A DNA stretch of 7,729 bases. Origin: an uncultured Prevotella sp. GTDB taxonomy: Bacteria > Bacteroidota > Bacteroidia > Bacteroidales > Bacteroidaceae. The translations under genes and the position numbers were made by a program. The number at the start of each line of letters is the position of its first letter. Position 1 is the first letter of the stretch. The notes under the pieces are model-generated. The model had not been told where the DNA came from. It did not search any database and was given only the letters and a program-made list of their open reading frames with translations. The DNA lies in assembly GCA_937916075.1 (NCBI GenBank), contig CALGHW010000175.1:1-7729 (forward strand), written 5' to 3'. Shown here in pieces: positions 7,343-7,729 of the stretch.

Positions 7343-7729
7343 TCACTTCCGGTCAATCTCTATCAGGATTTCTCCAGGATCTTGTGGAAACTTCGAATCT
7401 AGAAAGACCGTCACGGGATGGTATTTTTCGAGTAGAGGCATATCCAGGTATTTCTTCCAACTGTCATCACAGGTATGTATTGTAGCTGTCTTGAAAGCCT
7501 CCACCCCGTCATAATCCCTTTTTATCATCTCTGCAAGCCATTGCTGCATGTTCTCCTTTTGATTCGTACTTACACAAAGAGGATATTTCCTATAATATAG
7601 CACGGCTGCTGCCGGAGCATAAGTCACCCGAAGGAACACGCTGTCCAAGACCCATACAATGGGACGTTTTTCCCAGGCCACACCATAATCATCTATGTAA
7701 TGCTCAATCTGATTCTTACGCTCATGCAG
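7343..7729 (-). CDS. C-terminal part of a second MG2-family protein (5' end outside window)
   Basis: The frame is open from the right window edge to the TGA at 7345-7343 and encodes 128 residues. A GTG at 7681 is only an internal valine. The protein aligns with residues about 713-805 of the 887-residue MG2-family protein: KRPIVWVLDS against NRPVIWILDN, YDGVEAFKTATI against PDDLEDFKSVYI, then DSWKKYLDMP and HPVTVFL against ENIWKRYAYFP and SPVTVFL. The two are therefore homologous in this region, though divergent. This copy ends about 17 residues after PVTVFL and lacks the roughly 80-residue tail (YRRTLYWNPD region) of the other. The domains upstream cannot be seen, so the MG2 assignment of its N-terminus is inference. 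It lies 60 bp before the O-antigen-ligase-like gene. Confidence 0.75.
   Translation of the reverse strand: MHERKNQIEHYIDDYGVAWEKRPIVWVLDSVFLRVTYAPAAAVLYYRKYPLCVSTNQKENMQQWLAEMIKRDYDGVEAFKTATIHTCDDSWKKYLDMPLLEKYHPVTVFLDSKFPQDPGEILIEIDRK

Noticed and set aside
7346..7681. A separate 112-residue gene starting at the GTG at 7681
   Set aside because: The frame stays open to the window edge and the homology begins around this point without a start signal, so the GTG is an internal codon of a larger gene.

Overview
The window looks like Bacteroidales chromosome (Bacteroides, Phocaeicola or Prevotella type). The support is three protein families typical of that order, lax Bacteroidota lipoprotein and signal-peptide style, little use of Shine-Dalgarno sites, and one very good match to the Bacteroides housekeeping promoter (TTTG, 20 bp, TAnnTTTG). 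All five genes lie on the minus strand, so the window reads biologically from right to left.

Layout in transcription order: (1) 7729-7343, the C-terminal 128 codons of a gene that starts outside the window; it is recognisably related to the last gene of the window. (2) 7282-5738, a polytopic membrane protein of the O-antigen ligase/polymerase (Wzy_C) superfamily with a TPR-like C-terminal tail; this gene is clearly richer in G+C than its neighbours. (3) A 195-bp intergenic region holding a weak hairpin and a strong promoter. (4) 5542-3548, a secreted transglutaminase-like protein with a discoidin-like C-terminal domain. (5) 3524-2877, a small cysteine-rich lipoprotein. (6) A 67-bp gap filled mostly by a perfect 11-bp inverted repeat. 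(7) 2809-146, an 887-residue exported protein of the Bacteroidota macroglobulin-like (MG2) family with a degenerate plug-like region. The left edge (1-66) carries three imperfect 22-bp tandem repeats that may continue outside the window.

Genes 4, 5 and 7 are probably one transcript from the promoter near 5576-5607. Genes 1 and 2 are probably another unit that starts outside the window. All the products are predicted to be exported or membrane-bound, so the locus appears to be a cell-envelope or surface module: two MG2-family proteins bracketing a glycan-transfer or polymerisation enzyme, a transglutaminase-fold protein and a lipoprotein. No function for the set as a whole can be proven from sequence; no transposase, CRISPR array, tRNA or rRNA was seen.
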